From Dichomitus squalens LYAD-421 SS1 (lineage: Eukaryota; Basidiomycota; Agaricomycetes; Polyporales; Polyporaceae), in assembly GCF_000275845.1 (NCBI RefSeq), contig NW_006766911.1, forward strand, positions 124,957 to 188,956: 64,000 nucleotides of DNA, in the 5' to 3' direction. Below the pieces are notes generated by a model that worked only from the letters and a program-made list of their open reading frames with translations, had not been told where the DNA came from and made no database searches. This document shows positions 22,362 through 33,802 of the stretch, in pieces. The first letter of the stretch is position 1. Every line of letters begins with the position of its first letter. Position numbers and translations under genes: made by a program.

Positions 22362-23561
22362 ATGCAGGAATCTACTATAGTATCGCCTCGAAGCCATGAA
22401 GAGGTCACCGAACCACCCTCTCCAGAAGCCGTAATCTCGCTCTCGACAACATTTCATCAACAATCGGCTCTCCTTCCCATTCCACCAGATACCACATTCA
22501 TCTCGTCTGATGGTGTGCTGTTCTATGCACATAGAATCCAGCTCCTTTCGATGTCTACCAACCGCTTTAATGGTTGTCTTCCAATCCTTGACGCCGCTAC
22601 CCAGCTCGCGGCTAGTACCGAAGCTAAACTTGTCGCCCCACCTACTCGAACGCCGGCCATCCGTCTTCCACACTCGGCAGATGTAGTCAATATCATCCTC
22701 CATGTCGCGTACAGTCTCTCTTGCGCTCACTACAGACCGAATCTGGAGACGCTACTGGCCGCCGTAAACACGATGAAGCTCTACGGCCTACCCCCCACTC
22801 GTTTCGTCAGACCCTCGAGCGTGTTGTATACCCTCATCCTCGCGCAAGCGCCCATAAAGCCCATCCTTGTCTATGCCACTGCAGCCGCGCACTCTCTTCA
22901 TGACCTTGCCGTGGCGGTATCGAGCTACCTCTTGTCTTACCCACTGGAATCACTGCCTGACGTTCTCGTAGTGCGGATGGGTCCCATGTACTTCACACGT
23001 CTATACATCCTACAAGTTGATCGACTTCGGGAACTGAAGAGGATCCTCCGTCCCGCACCACGGTTGCATCCAGTTACGGATGCTTGCACCTTTGAGAATC
23101 AAAAGTATCTGTCCCGCGCATGGGACCTCGCCGCGGCAAGCATCGCGTGGGATGCTCGTGCAGGTACGTCGCTCCATTTTTTACGCCTTCTGCGGGCCCA
23201 CCTCCCTAAGTTCAAGGTGCCGAAGCATCTTCCTTGAATTGATGTCTTCTCTTGGCAACCAGGTATCACAACGAGTGCTTTAGAGCGCGTGCTTTGCCCA
23301 ATGGAGCATTATCTTGGATGCGCAAGCTGCAAGGAAGCACTTTCGGCTCGAATCAGGGAGCTCGTCGTGCAGTGGTCGATGGTCAAGGTATGCATGAACA
23401 GCTCCACGAACCGCGAGCGACAAATTGGAGGGACGTCATATTTTCTCTGACCGGCTGACTGATCTACGATCATTCTCCACAGCGAACCATATAGCGGCTC
23501 TGGAAGACTGGCGCGATAGGCTCCACGATGAGCAAACACTGCTCTGCGATTTTGTCTACAG
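22362..23561 (+). CDS. BTB/POZ-domain protein, possibly frame-broken
   Basis: Exons 22362-23163 and 23263-23387 join in phase. They encode an N-terminal BTB fold: PPDTTFISSDGVLFYAHRIQ matches the DVILRS.D...F.VHK.IL start of BTB domains. A helical C-terminal part follows, with CPMEHYLGCASCKEALSARI and RELVVQWSMVK. The next exon should begin near 23483 with NHIAALEDWRDRLHDEQTL and end at 23561 (CDFVYR), the usual tail of this basidiomycete family. The donor at 23388 and the acceptor at 23482 leave it one frame off, giving an early stop. So the gene is either slightly damaged or uses a site I did not find. Such proteins act as oligomerisation or CUL3-adaptor modules; the specific role is unknown. 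It starts just 94 bases after the transposon relic. Confidence 0.65.
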
Positions 23562-23889
23562 GTATCGATCGTTCTGTGGCCCATTCGTTGGTTCTGCCCA
23601 CGCACAGAAATACACAGCGGTTCACACAATGTCTTGTCCTATGAGTATCATGGTGATGTGTTGTGCATCGTCGCCCCGCACGCGAAAGTTCTCGTTTCAC
23701 TCATAACATACAAATATGCCTGTCGACGACGCATGTGGCACGGTGGTGAGGGGATAAACAAGACTAGCTGCAAGACGTGTAAGTGGGGGGATAGAGTTGC
23801 TCCGCGGATGAGCGCCAGATTCCGCTCGCCATGTGCGAAGGCGGGGCTACTCGCCGACGACGCTCTGGTTGAACTACTGACTAGCAGCG

Positions 23890-24193
23890 GTGCTATCCGT
23901 CAACCAAAACACTCACGCCAACAATCCGCTACTCACCGGCTTGACGCGTGACGACGCCGGGCGCGATACAGACCAAACTTTGTCCGCTTGCAAACCACTT
24001 GACGTCCACCAACTCGTGGTGCAGTGGGCCTCAGTGAAAGTATGTCACCCATCAAATACGTCTCGTTCTACAGACTATCGTTTCTAACCTCCAGAACGCA
24101 TTTCCGGACGCGGCATGCAGCGAAAAACATGGCCCAGCGACGCCTATTGCCTATACACCGATATACTGTAGAAAACCCTCGCTCTACGTGTAG
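23890..24193 (+). pseudogene. BTB-protein 3' fragment (relic)
   Basis: The frame ending LDVHQLVVQWASVK at 24039, followed by a GT donor, mirrors RELVVQWSMVK and its donor in the gene just upstream. A second exon 24095-24193 (33 codons to TAG) stays in phase. The BTB domain itself is absent. It looks like a partial tandem duplicate or the displaced tail of the same gene. Confidence 0.35.
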
Positions 24194-25320
24194 GAACATC
24201 ATGTTCCGTCGCACTCTTTTCATTATGACCTTCTTGAGCTGTACGAGTGCTAATTGCCACGAACAACGATCCTCTTGAACAGATGAGGGTATGCCTGACT
24301 GCCCTGGGTCACGGCTTTTGCTCCCGTTTGTAGGCGCATGGGAGCTGGAGGCGTTGCTGACGACGCCGAGACGGACTTCTCTGCTGTACTGCAGACAGCT
24401 ATGGCTTGCTATCTGTGGTAGAGTGTATCACCTGCAGTGCTTTCCGGGGGCTCTGCAGGTGCTATGCAGGGTCTCCTGAAGGCGCGTGCTCGGAGGCTAT
24501 TGAGAAGGATGACAGTATCAAACTCCCCTTCCGCCGTGCACGTGGCCATACCAATCAGCAGGATACCAGGCTGACAGCGACGACGAGACAAAGCCCATGC
24601 CAGTATCGCATCCCCATCCGACATAGGTTTTGATGGCCGGGAGGGCCTTCACATGAAGCAGAGGTAGCACATGCAGTAGAGAGCGAATACGAACTGTACG
24701 GTGCTTCCATCGTTGTAGTATCGGCTCAGGCAGACCAGCTGTTGCGGTGCATATCGGCGTCCGCATGTACGGGAGCAACAGAGCCGGCATCTCCCGCAAA
24801 AGCCGTCGACGTATTGCTACAACAGTTCGCATCCACAACCAATCCCCAGCGCCAGAGGTTGCGCGCTAAGATCATCTTGCAAGTTTCACCAAAAGGCGCC
24901 AAGCTTCCCGACAGGTTCAGCACCTTCGCAGTGAAAGTCACCGGTGCTAGCAACATACGCCACATGGCTGACTACATTCTGTCTCTATTGCTCAAGAACA
25001 GAAAAATCAGCTCTGTTTACATATTCGAGAAGACTGGAAGCCCCACCTTGGCTGCAATGCAATGCATGTGCGCGGTCCGCAGAACGCCTCGTGGCACATG
25101 GTAGAAGGTGAAGTGATCGATTTGTATCATTTTGATTGCCACGTAAGGCCGCTCGACCATCCGACTACTCACATTTGCCAGAAACAACACGACGCTGCGC
25201 ATACACCCTTCGTTCAGCCTATCCTCCCAAATACACATCCTCGTCATCCTCATCGTCAAGGGGAATGAACCTCTTGCCCTCATCCCGCTAGCACAAACAC
25301 ACTAGCGTCAGCAAACCAGC
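24194..25320. other. Intergenic, no gene recognised
   Basis: Short overlapping frames only; nothing could be linked to a family. Confidence 0.45.
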
Positions 25321-27458
25321 CTATCGCTGAGATGGATTCATTGAAGATTTCACCAGGCGTTCAGCAGCAAGCAAGGCCCGCCGATCCTTCAGGCTCATCG
25401 GCTTCCCTTTCTCCAGGCCCGCACTTCCAGGCAAAACGTTCGAGCCCGTAGGCCCATCGCTCGCAGTCACCGAGATAGACACTGGCAGACGCGGCGTCCT
25501 CGGCGTGCCAGAAGTGTTCACGTTGGCAGACAGATCTGCCCCGATCCCAGTTCGAAGCGCTAACTCTACGGGTAGCCGGCTAGGACTAGCGCGGACTTGC
25601 ACCGCCACAGCACGAGAAGAGGGCCGGGAAAGGTGAAGAGCAGTACCACGCGTTGCCTGCGCCGGAGTCCGTGGTTGCAGGGTGGCACCAGCAGTAGCAG
25701 AAGAACGAGCTAAGGGTGAGTTGTTGTTGCTGTTTTTGTTCTCGTTGTCCCTGTGGTCCTTGTGGGCGCCGAGGGCAGGATGCCGTAACAACGAGGAACT
25801 CGGGTGCAGCTGCGGCGGCGTGTGGGTCGTGAAGGTGGAGGCCCGGCTAGGTCTGAGGGCCGGAAGTGGCAATTTGAAGCTACCAGGCGTGATAGGTGCG
25901 GCAAATGTAGCGGTGGGTGGTGAGGACCGCATTGATCGTCTAGGGAGGACAGGGGCTGGGTCTTGGTTATTAAACTGCGATGAAGAGAAACCTTGACTAG
26001 GGAGGCCGGCCGACGCAGCAATCAGAGAGTGTGGTACAGATCGAGAGCCGCGAGTTTGCTTAACAACGGAGGATACCGAAGTAGAGCGGGGAGTGCTCGC
26101 GTTCGGCGTCACCTTAGGGACTTGAGGGGTCAAGTCGGCTAGAGGAGTCCTGAGCGGAGTTTTCTTTGACGCACGAGCGACGACAGTCGAAAGCGGCACT
26201 TTCGGTGAGGCTGAACTCGAGTGAGACGTGGCGCCGGCCACCCGAAGTGAATGTATGCGGGTCCCAGGGACATTGGATCCAGCGCGCGAACGTTGGCCAG
26301 ATATGACAGGAGTTGCAGGATCTGTCGTAAGCACGGACAAAGCAGCAGCCACCAGAGGATGGCCACCCAAGCGGCGTTTCTTGCTGTCTGACGGCGACGT
26401 CGTGAGATCGCTAGAGTCAGGATCATCAGGGTATGTTGGCCGGGGCCGCTTCTGTGATCGAGATCGAGTGCGAGAACGAGAACGAGAGCGAGACATTCTG
26501 GCAGCCGAGCCGCAGGCGAGAGAAGAACAAGTGCTGGTGGAGATTTGTTGCCTGAGCTCAGAGATTGGCTTTTCCAGTTGATCACGCAGCTCCAACACGT
26601 CCTTCTTGATGTCATCGCGTAATCCGGAGACAGCATCGTTGATGGTGCTACGTAGTCTTTCTTGCGATTCCTTGACGTGGGACTCCAGCCCTGAGATTGA
26701 GTGAAAGGCGCTGCTTCCTGATCCAGAGACAGCCCCCTCGACATGCTTGCGCGCGCTCTCGATGTGTAAGGGTACAGATTGAAGTAGAGGCAAGATGGGC
26801 AGGAGGGCAGTAAGGATCTGTCCCTGCTGGTCCTGGATAGTCTGGAGCGCTTGCGACTGGGTTTGATTCGACTGAAAGCACGCGCATACAAGTGGTGAGC
26901 ACGACGACACCCATGCGCGAAAGCACAAACCATGTTGAGTATATCCATTTTCTTGTCCAATGCTTCCAAGCGGCTCGTCAGTCTCCCGACGTCTCTCGAG
27001 ACATCAAGGACCTCTAAGCATTGCGCAGGACTCCCTATTGTCTTCTGGAGCTCCGTCTGACAGCGGTTGGCTGAATCTGTTCAAAGTATCAGATCTCAGT
27101 GAAAGTGTGTCGCATACATACCGAGCCCAATCATCCGCTCGATTAGCTGCTCATGATCCTCCTGGTAGAGCTTCTGCACCACAACCAGCTCCCGCTTCGC
27201 GTCCGCAACCCCACTCGCGAGCTGCGTGACTCGTTCGATGAACTTCTCCAGGTGCGCTTGGGTGTCATGTAAGAGAATACGGGTCGATGCACCGGCTTTG
27301 TCGAGGGGTGCTATTGGAGGCGCGTACGCGGTCCCGCTGCTTGCAGTGCTGGACGATGGCGGAGCTTGTGAGAGACCGTTGCGAGAGAGATGGCCCCACA
27401 GACCGAGGGACGTGTGCAGATGCTTTCCTTGTAGCAGGACATCATGAGGGTGTGCCAT
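25321..27458 (-). CDS. Coiled-coil, SR-rich nuclear-type protein of unknown function
   Basis: Exons 27122-27458, 26931-27076 and 25321-26871 give 677 residues in one phase. Residues 50-290 are helical with coiled-coil character, including DTQAHLEKFIERVTQLASG, LTSRLEALDKKMDILN, then SQALQTIQDQQGQILTALLP and LRSTINDAVSGLRDDIKKDV. An Arg/Ser dipeptide stretch (SRSRSRSRTRSRSQKRPRP) follows, then a basic patch (SKKRRL) that could serve as a nuclear localisation signal. The remainder is Ser/Pro/Thr-rich and disordered, ending with a charged helix (LKDRRALLAAERLVK). I do not recognise the family. Chromosome-associated or meiotic coiled-coil proteins have similar build, but that is only a resemblance. 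Its 5' end is 112 bases from a tRNA-Asp. Confidence 0.75.
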
Positions 27459-27570
27459 GGGACTCTCGTCGCTGCAAGACCTGGAGAAGACCGTCAGTAT
27501 TCAGCACTTACAAGCTCGTTTTGCCAGATCTCGCGTGATAGATATACGCGTTGTAAAGCCAAAAAATTTG

Positions 27571-27652
27571 TCTTTGTTAGTATATCGGTTAGTACACGCG
27601 CCTGTCATTATGTAGGCCGCGCGAAAGCGGGGTTCGACTCCCCGACAGAGAG
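27571..27652 (+). tRNA. tRNA-Asp (GTC) with a 10-base intron
   Basis: The acceptor stem TCTTTGT pairs with ACAGAGA (one T-G pair), discriminator G. The anticodon stem CGCGC pairs with GCGCG and the loop CTGTCA..C carries GTC. An intron of about 10 bases (ttatgtaggc) sits after position 37. The T arm is CGGGG-TTCGACT-CCCCG. A second copy at 60144-60225 differs in acceptor pair 4 and in the intron. Confidence 0.95.
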
Positions 27653-27663
27653 ATGATCTTCAA

Positions 27664-27669
27664 TTTTTT
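27664..27669 (+). terminator. Pol III terminator of tRNA-Asp
   Basis: Six T residues starting 12 bases downstream of the tRNA 3' end. Confidence 0.7.
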
Positions 27670-27797
27670 CTTTCGGTCACCAGTCAATTTTTAGGGTGTC
27701 ATTCCAGTCTACTGTACGACGTACGCTGTTCATGGAGAAATAGTACATATGGCTATGGTCACTGATACATAGAGATAAGCTACATTTCGTGTCCTCA

Positions 27798-28632
27798 TCA
27801 TGCCCTACTTCCAGCAGATTCTGCCGTCTGCAGCGTCCAAGACTGTATATCATCCAAGGGTATCTGATCCCATTTCGCGAGAACCTTGTAAGAATGTAAG
27901 TACATGCGGACGTAAGTGGATGGCCCTCATCAACCACACCTTGTCAATGACGTCGAGAAGTCTTGCAGCATCTCGATCCGCCTCCTCTGTCGCGCGCACG
28001 TTCTGCTGCATTTGAGATTGCAATTCTGAGTTCTCGTCTGTGAGCTACGGACTCGACCAAGTGAGCACTAGCACACCACGCATGGCTGTTTGGGGTAATA
28101 CCTGTGCTAACTCTGCGCGCAGACGATCGCGCTCTTGCTCGAGGAGAGGGATCGTTCGTGCCCTGACGGCAGCACGGGGCTGCAGATCCTCGCGCCACAC
28201 GTCCTTGCCATCATATTCTGCCTGCTTCCTTGCGCGTGCTGCTGTGACGACGGCGTGGAGGTTGTCCAGGTTGTCCTTTACATTATACTTCTTGAACAGC
28301 TCCTCGCAATTCTCCTATCCAAAGCTCAGCCACAGCACTCGAACGACGCGCCATTGGCAACGAGCGCACCGTTATAGACGACTCGAGACGGCTAGAGACG
28401 AGATTGAAGATGGTGGCCGCGTTCTCCGGCTGCTCATCACACCAGAGAGAAAAACACTCCGCGAAGTCCTCGTAACTGACAGACGGACTGCATGTCAGAT
28501 GGATTCATTTGCGCCCATATTTCACAGGACTTACGTCCATTTGTGCGCAGACCGCTGTATGGCAAGCTGGAGGGCGGAATGAAAGTAGGACCACCTCTTG
28601 CTGCCTGGCTGGGTCGACGCACTGGAAGCCAT
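27798..28632 (-). CDS. NNF1: Kinetochore protein Nnf1 (MIND/Mis12 complex subunit)
   Basis: Five exons (28535-28632, 28370-28475, 28102-28314, 27940-28044, 27798-27884) give 202 residues in one phase. Nnf1 (PMF1 in animals) is a helical subunit of the Mis12/MIND complex that links inner kinetochore proteins to the Ndc80 complex. The family pattern is visible: RWSYFHSALQLAIQRSAHKWT then YEDFAECFSLW near the start. CEELFKKYNVKDNLDNLHAV lies in the middle, followed by a long coiled coil (PLLEQERDRLRAELAQ, LTDENSELQSQMQQNV). The C-terminus is VLAKWDQIPLDDIQSW. The length fits the usual 180-230 residues. The ATG at 28632 gives MASSASTQPGSKRW. Nothing in the neighbourhood is functionally linked. 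Confidence 0.85.
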
Positions 28633-29836
28633 GTTCAAGGCGCGTTGGCGGAGTTCAAACCGCGCTGGAGCCCCAGTCGCGGTTGTGGCGGGCGAGCGTC
28701 TATTGCTATTGATGCTTTTGTACTGCCACTGGCAGTCGTTGCGGCTAGCGACCGAGCGCGAACCACTGGCTGTATACACCGACGGTCGTCAAGAAACGCA
28801 CATGGAACTAGGGCGACCATAAGACGAGCACATCGCTCTGCAATTAATCCTCCGACTGAGCCCACGTCTCGCAACCGGTGCGTAGATCACCTCGTTTCCC
28901 ACTCTGACCCTATGTAGATGTCGGTGGGTCCACCACGGGAAGTCCCCGGAGGCCTGCTGCCTGGCACTGGCACGATTTGGCAGGTCATATTCTTTTGTAT
29001 GGAAACCAAGCGGGAAACGACTCGCACAGCCGTTTCGCCGGCCCCGTTCTTGTTCTGGTTCGGCTTCGTACCATCAGGTGTGTCTCACTTCTCCCGTCGA
29101 CATAGCCATCGTATTAACTGTTGCCAACGTCGGTAAAGTGTTCCTTTCTATCAGTGTCTCAGTCTAGCACGCATTAGCGTATTGTGCGTAATCCGGGACT
29201 CTTCCAGTTGCGGCTCCCAGCTGCCCATGTCTTAGCCTCATGTGCTCGAGAGCGGCAGCTTTTCCAAGCCCGCCATGATATGGGTTCGCCGTTACTCCCG
29301 CCGTCCATGTGAGGACACGATTCAACTTCCGCTCACCTACCAATCAAAGGAACTCTTCCCATCTGTCGTCACCGTTTAACTACCTCCGTGTGTCTCGGTC
29401 TCCGCTCACTTGCCTCCCCTCCCGCAGGTCCTGTGCGTCAGGCTGCTTTATCTCAAACAGCTTCGTACTGTTGCAGGAATTTATATGCGGCTCGTATCAA
29501 CTACTAGCACGCTGCTTGCCCTAGCTGTCCGTTTAGGGAAGGAGCCAATCGCCATGTTCAGGCGTACAACGTCCATCTCCTGCCACCTAGGTGCAGCGGT
29601 GACCCACAGCCATCTACTTAGTGCCTCACGTCTGGCGCCACAATGCCCAGTTATCTGACATGTACCTCCCTATATAAACGTGAGTTGTCTTCCCTGCATT
29701 TCTGTGCCACAAATCAAGCTCTCGCTCATCCTCCCACCCAGTATCTCCCTCGATTGTGTCGTATAAATTGCTAGTCCAGCGAGCAATAACAGCTACCCCT
29801 ATCTGACATCTCGCAAACTCGCCATATCATAGAACA
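28633..29836. other. Intergenic / promoter region
   Basis: This is the shared upstream region of the divergent NNF1 and LRR-like genes. The half near 29.7 kb has a TATA box and a C/T-rich leader; no gene was recognised. Confidence 0.5.
29671..29678 (+). promoter_or_regulatory. TATA box of the LRR-like gene
   Basis: TATATAAA about 160 bases upstream of the ATG at 29837, followed by pyrimidine-rich sequence. Confidence 0.6.
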
Positions 29837-31498
29837 ATGCCTCTCACTATCCCGGAACCTCACCCAAGTGGCGTAGTCTTCATGAATGTGGCTTCGCACA
29901 GCGAGCCTGGTCAGGCCAGTGCGCCACCTGAGCAGAGCCAGCTGCAGAAGCTCCCTCCATCCCCGTTCTTACAGCCTTTGCCCATATCAGGCTCTCGTTG
30001 CTCTTCCCCTGGGCCCTCATTTCCGTACGCAGACCTCGCGACGACGAGCGGCGCGTCAGACACGACATGCCACAGTCCCACAATGACCGCGTACAAGCCC
30101 GGAGTGGCCGAGAATGTGGTGCGTCTCATACCCATCTTCGATCATGTCATCCGTCCAGCCCTGCGCATGGACATCACGTTCTGCGAGGCTTCGCAGCTCT
30201 TCCTCCTCCAGAACCTCGATGGCCGCCAGGTCCGGATGACGATGGGCCAGATACTCCGTCGCTACAGCCCCCAGATCGCGTCAATCGACGTTGACGCCAC
30301 TGGGCTGCCCAACCCGTCGAACCCGAAGACTATGGCGTGCGCTGTCGTTCTCCCGTTCACCCCTGACGCTGTAGCCTCGGAGGAGGAACAGACATGCTCC
30401 CACATCTCCGGCCACTCTCTCCCCATCCTTCCCGCCCTCGAGCATCTATCCGTCACTACGAGTCGTGCGCTGTCCATCCGAACGCTCCTGAAGTTCCTTC
30501 AGTACACCCCGCTTCTGAAGACGCTCACGGTCACAAACGGCGGTCATCATCAAGCCATCCTTCCTGATGATGTGGCCAAAATCAAGGAGCCTAATCTGCC
30601 CTATCTCGAACACGTCAGCATCAACGGCCTGCTCACCCACACCGTGGAGCAGCTTTTGAACAAGCTCAGCCCATCCATCAATCTTAGGACCACCGTCCAA
30701 GTGCACTTCCAAACGCCCAGCTTCCCGGCGTTCAAAGCCGATTCCGTTCTGCACACGCTTCTCGTCCCCGTCCGCCACGCGCACTTGTCCTACGTCGCAC
30801 TAGGAGACCGGGACAACGACACATACTCCCATGCCCTCTTCCAGCCCGATCAAACCCAAGGTGCGGGAGGTAGCAAGAGCTACACCGATTACCTCTTCAG
30901 CTTCTCCGACGACATGGGGCGCGTCCAGCTGCACTGGCACTGGTCCGAGGAGCGCGGCGCGACCCCATACCTTGGCCACATCAGCCTCGCCACCCGCTCA
31001 CTCGCTCGTGTCCGCACAGTTTCGCTCGCGCTGTACAACGTCCGCCCCTCCGCCGCAGACCTCCGCCACGTCCTGCAGTCGTTCTCGGCGCTCGCGCACG
31101 TTCATCTGCACGTGACGCAGCCGGAGGGGCGACCAGGCGGCGCGTGGCACGTCCATGGAGATCCGAGTGGAGACTCGTCTGACTCGGCTTCGTACTCGGG
31201 CTCGTGCCCTGGACATGTCCCTTTGACTTCGCATCATGGCGAGTTCAGCATGCGCGCCGCGCATGTGGTTCGCAGGATCGCGGACGTCACGACGCTATTT
31301 GCGTTCGGACTCGCGCAGCGGCTCGCCAAGGCACAGTCTCAGTGCTGCCCCTGCACGCCTGCGCACGGGGGCGCGTTGGACGGGGAGGGCGCGCGCGGAC
31401 GCGAGCAGCTGGCACCGCGCCTGGCGCCTGTCTGGTACCGCCCTTTGTGGGCGCTGATGGTGCGCAAGCCCGTATCAGGTTCGCCGCGATCGCATTGA
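29837..31498 (+). CDS. LRR-like (F-box-type superfamily) hypothetical protein
   Basis: This is a single-exon gene of 553 residues. After a Pro/Ser-rich N-terminal stretch of about 90 residues comes VVRLIPIFDHVIRPALRMDIT. Irregular leucine-rich strands follow: LPILPALEHLSVTTSRAL, LLKFLQYTPLLKTLTVTNG, LPYLEHVSINGLL and VRTVSLALYNVRPSAADLRH. This spacing is typical of the expanded basidiomycete F-box/LRR superfamily, in which the LRR part selects substrates for SCF ubiquitin ligases. No clear F-box was found at the N-terminus, so membership rests on the LRR-like part alone. The C-terminal 60 residues are Gly/Ala/Arg-rich. GC content and codon use rise in the last 400 bases. Function unknown. Confidence 0.7.
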   Translation: MPLTIPEPHPSGVVFMNVASHSEPGQASAPPEQSQLQKLPPSPFLQPLPISGSRCSSPGPSFPYADLATTSGASDTTCHSPTMTAYKPGVAENVVRLIPIFDHVIRPALRMDITFCEASQLFLLQNLDGRQVRMTMGQILRRYSPQIASIDVDATGLPNPSNPKTMACAVVLPFTPDAVASEEEQTCSHISGHSLPILPALEHLSVTTSRALSIRTLLKFLQYTPLLKTLTVTNGGHHQAILPDDVAKIKEPNLPYLEHVSINGLLTHTVEQLLNKLSPSINLRTTVQVHFQTPSFPAFKADSVLHTLLVPVRHAHLSYVALGDRDNDTYSHALFQPDQTQGAGGSKSYTDYLFSFSDDMGRVQLHWHWSEERGATPYLGHISLATRSLARVRTVSLALYNVRPSAADLRHVLQSFSALAHVHLHVTQPEGRPGGAWHVHGDPSGDSSDSASYSGSCPGHVPLTSHHGEFSMRAAHVVRRIADVTTLFAFGLAQRLAKAQSQCCPCTPAHGGALDGEGARGREQLAPRLAPVWYRPLWALMVRKPVSGSPRSH

Positions 31499-32346
31499 GC
31501 TCGCTCGCTGAAGTGAGACGGTGTCGCTATTGCTCAGTGTCGGGCATCGGCGAACCCGATGGTTGCCGAAGTGCGAGGCCGGCGTTGTGGGCGTAAAGGT
31601 ACTGTACGTCCCCGAGCGATGTTGTGGCCTCGCAGGGCTTCTTAAGGTCATGTCGCAGAGTGGTTTTTTGATACTCGGATCTGTTCGATCTCGTCCGTAC
31701 ACGTTACGTTATCCCTATCTTGCTGCTATGTCTGGATCCGTGCGCATCTATGTTTGAATCTACTGTCTGCGTACATTCTAAATTGTCATGTGTGTACTCA
31801 ATATGGAGTCTAGTCCATTATCTACGTTGTAACCTCAACAAGCTAGGTCGTGGTTCGACATGTGGCACTCAAACCGTAGGCAAACACAGTGGATTCGACG
31901 GCATCAGTTATCGAAATGCAGCGGGCGGCATAGCGTTCCATACATGAAGATGAGGAAATCAGACGATATCAGTACAGGAAGCGGTATGTGAGCAGAGCAG
32001 GGCATGTGGAGAGCAGCGATTACAGAACATAGCAGACCCCAGCAAAAATAGGGTGGGAGACAACGGTGAGCCAAGAAACGGGACATACGGGTTTGAAGAC
32101 AGGAATACCGCAATATGGATGAGAACTACTAAATAAGATGAGGCACCTGTCAAGACATACGCAAGCCAAGAAAGCAGGATACCGAGAACCTTGAGAGCGC
32201 AAGAGTATAGAGAGCGGGCTACTATCTACGAGTAAGGTGGGACAAGGTCGCGAGGACATTCACAGCCAGCCATTCATGATGATTCTCTTCGAACGAGTCG
32301 CCTCAATCTGGGGACCAGCTCAGGTGTACTCGCGCGAACCGCGCCT
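31499..32346. other. Intergenic, no gene recognised
   Basis: This is the convergent 3' flank of the LRR-like and velvet genes; no coding pattern was seen. Confidence 0.5.
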
Positions 32347-33802
32347 TCACCACACGGAGTGCGTGCTGCCCTCCTCCTCAGTGCCGGTAGAGCACGAGTC
32401 GCCGCCGCGCATGTCAGCTGCATCGCCCCCGATCCGTGTCCAGGCGAGGAAACCTCCAGGGGACCTCGCTCGGGGCAGGCCCTCCCCAAGGCTAGGCAGC
32501 ATGCCCGCCGATGGGGGCGCAGAGTGCGAGAATGGCGAATAGTCGCCAGAGAAGCCCTGGGCATAGGGCGCCACGCCTGCCCCGTTGGGCAGAACTGTGT
32601 GCTTGCGCAGGGGCGAGAATGGCCCGGCCGTCTGCGCCGATTGCGGCGGACCTTGCGTGGGGGATCCATCGGCGTCGTTGCGGCGAGCTTGGTGGGAGTC
32701 ACGCTTCCAGCCACGACGTTCTTTGTGGCGGGAATTAACGCGTACCCCTGACAGAGAAAGTCTCTATAGTTCGATCGAGAGTTAGCTTGACATAGAAAGG
32801 TGGGTTGAAGGGATGAACGAAACTGAAGCTTACTCTAGTCAATTCCGTAGAGGCCTGGAGTCCTGGAAATGACTTCGTAGAGTACACCTCGAAGGGTCCT
32901 CCGAAGCACTCCGCGAGGATGTGCACGTCGTCTTCGCGAGTCCTGCTGTGGAGGTTGAAGATGCGGTATCTCAGGATGAACCTTCCCTCTCGTTTGACGG
33001 CGATGTCCTGCGAATCGTTTGGAGAAGAGTACAGGGACTCAGCCGTGAGCGCAAACCTTGAGAGCATGAGAAGCACGCACCGGAAACGCGAACATGGCCG
33101 CCTTCTTTCCGTCATACTCCACCAGTGAACACGAGACGACAGTCTCACCAGACAGGAGAGACGTGCACTTGCTCTCATCTGGGTGATTGCCTTGCCCAAC
33201 TTGGCCAGCGCTGGCTGGGGCTATGTAGGGCTTCGCACGCGTATTCCAGGGCTCAGGGACACGTTCTCCTGAGAGTTCAGTGCTGCGGCCGTAGTCCGGC
33301 CGAGATATCGCACGGACGTCAAACGGTATCGCGGGCTCCTCGGAAGCAGACTGAGCGCCGTAAGACATCGATCCGGCTGCGTCCGAGTTGGTAAACGTGT
33401 CACGAGGGAACGGCGGAGGCCATTGCATGCGACCCAGAGGCGTCGGAATGCTGGGCTGGAATGGATACGCTGCCCTGGCAGTTGGACTACCGGAAGCGAT
33501 ACTGGCGCTGTTCTCAGGGAAAAGGTCGACATGGCATAGGAGACCAAAAGTATCGTATTCACTACGGAAGGTCAAGGGATGTTCCACGAACGTTGGAGGT
33601 TCAACTCTTACTCATATGTATCGAACTCCTGCTCGACTTGGTCCATCGATCCTTGGCGAACAAGCTGAAAGAATTTCACCTGAACGACTGGAGGAGGATC
33701 GAGCGGCCGCTTGTCTTTGCGACCATACCTAAGCCGCCCGCACGATACGGAATCAGTATGGGATCTGAGGTCAGGAGGGAAAGCCACCGCACTTGCGTCC
33801 AT
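32347..33802 (-). CDS. Velvet-family regulator
   Basis: Velvet proteins are fungal nuclear regulators with an NF-kB-like fold that bind DNA as homo- or heterodimers and control development and secondary metabolism. Exons 33612-33802, 33081-33561, 32834-33007 and 32347-32763 give 420 residues in one phase. The split domain shows GRKDKRPLDPPPVVQVKFF, DTFGLLCHVDLFPEN, VVSCSLVEYDGKKAAMFAFP, DIAVKREGRFILRYRIFNL, and ILAECFGGPFEVYSTKSFPG, then ELTR and RVNSRHKERRG, the usual end. An insertion of about 100 Pro/Ser-rich residues between the second and third blocks is typical of VelB/VosA-like members. The C-terminal 110 residues are disordered. The ATG at 33802 is the best available; an additional upstream exon cannot be excluded because the N-terminal QQP..AR motif of many velvets is not seen. 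Confidence 0.88.

Noticed and set aside
26440..26500. Short GAGAACGAGA-type repeats considered as a microsatellite
   Set aside because: They are the codons of the Arg/Ser stretch in the coiled-coil protein.
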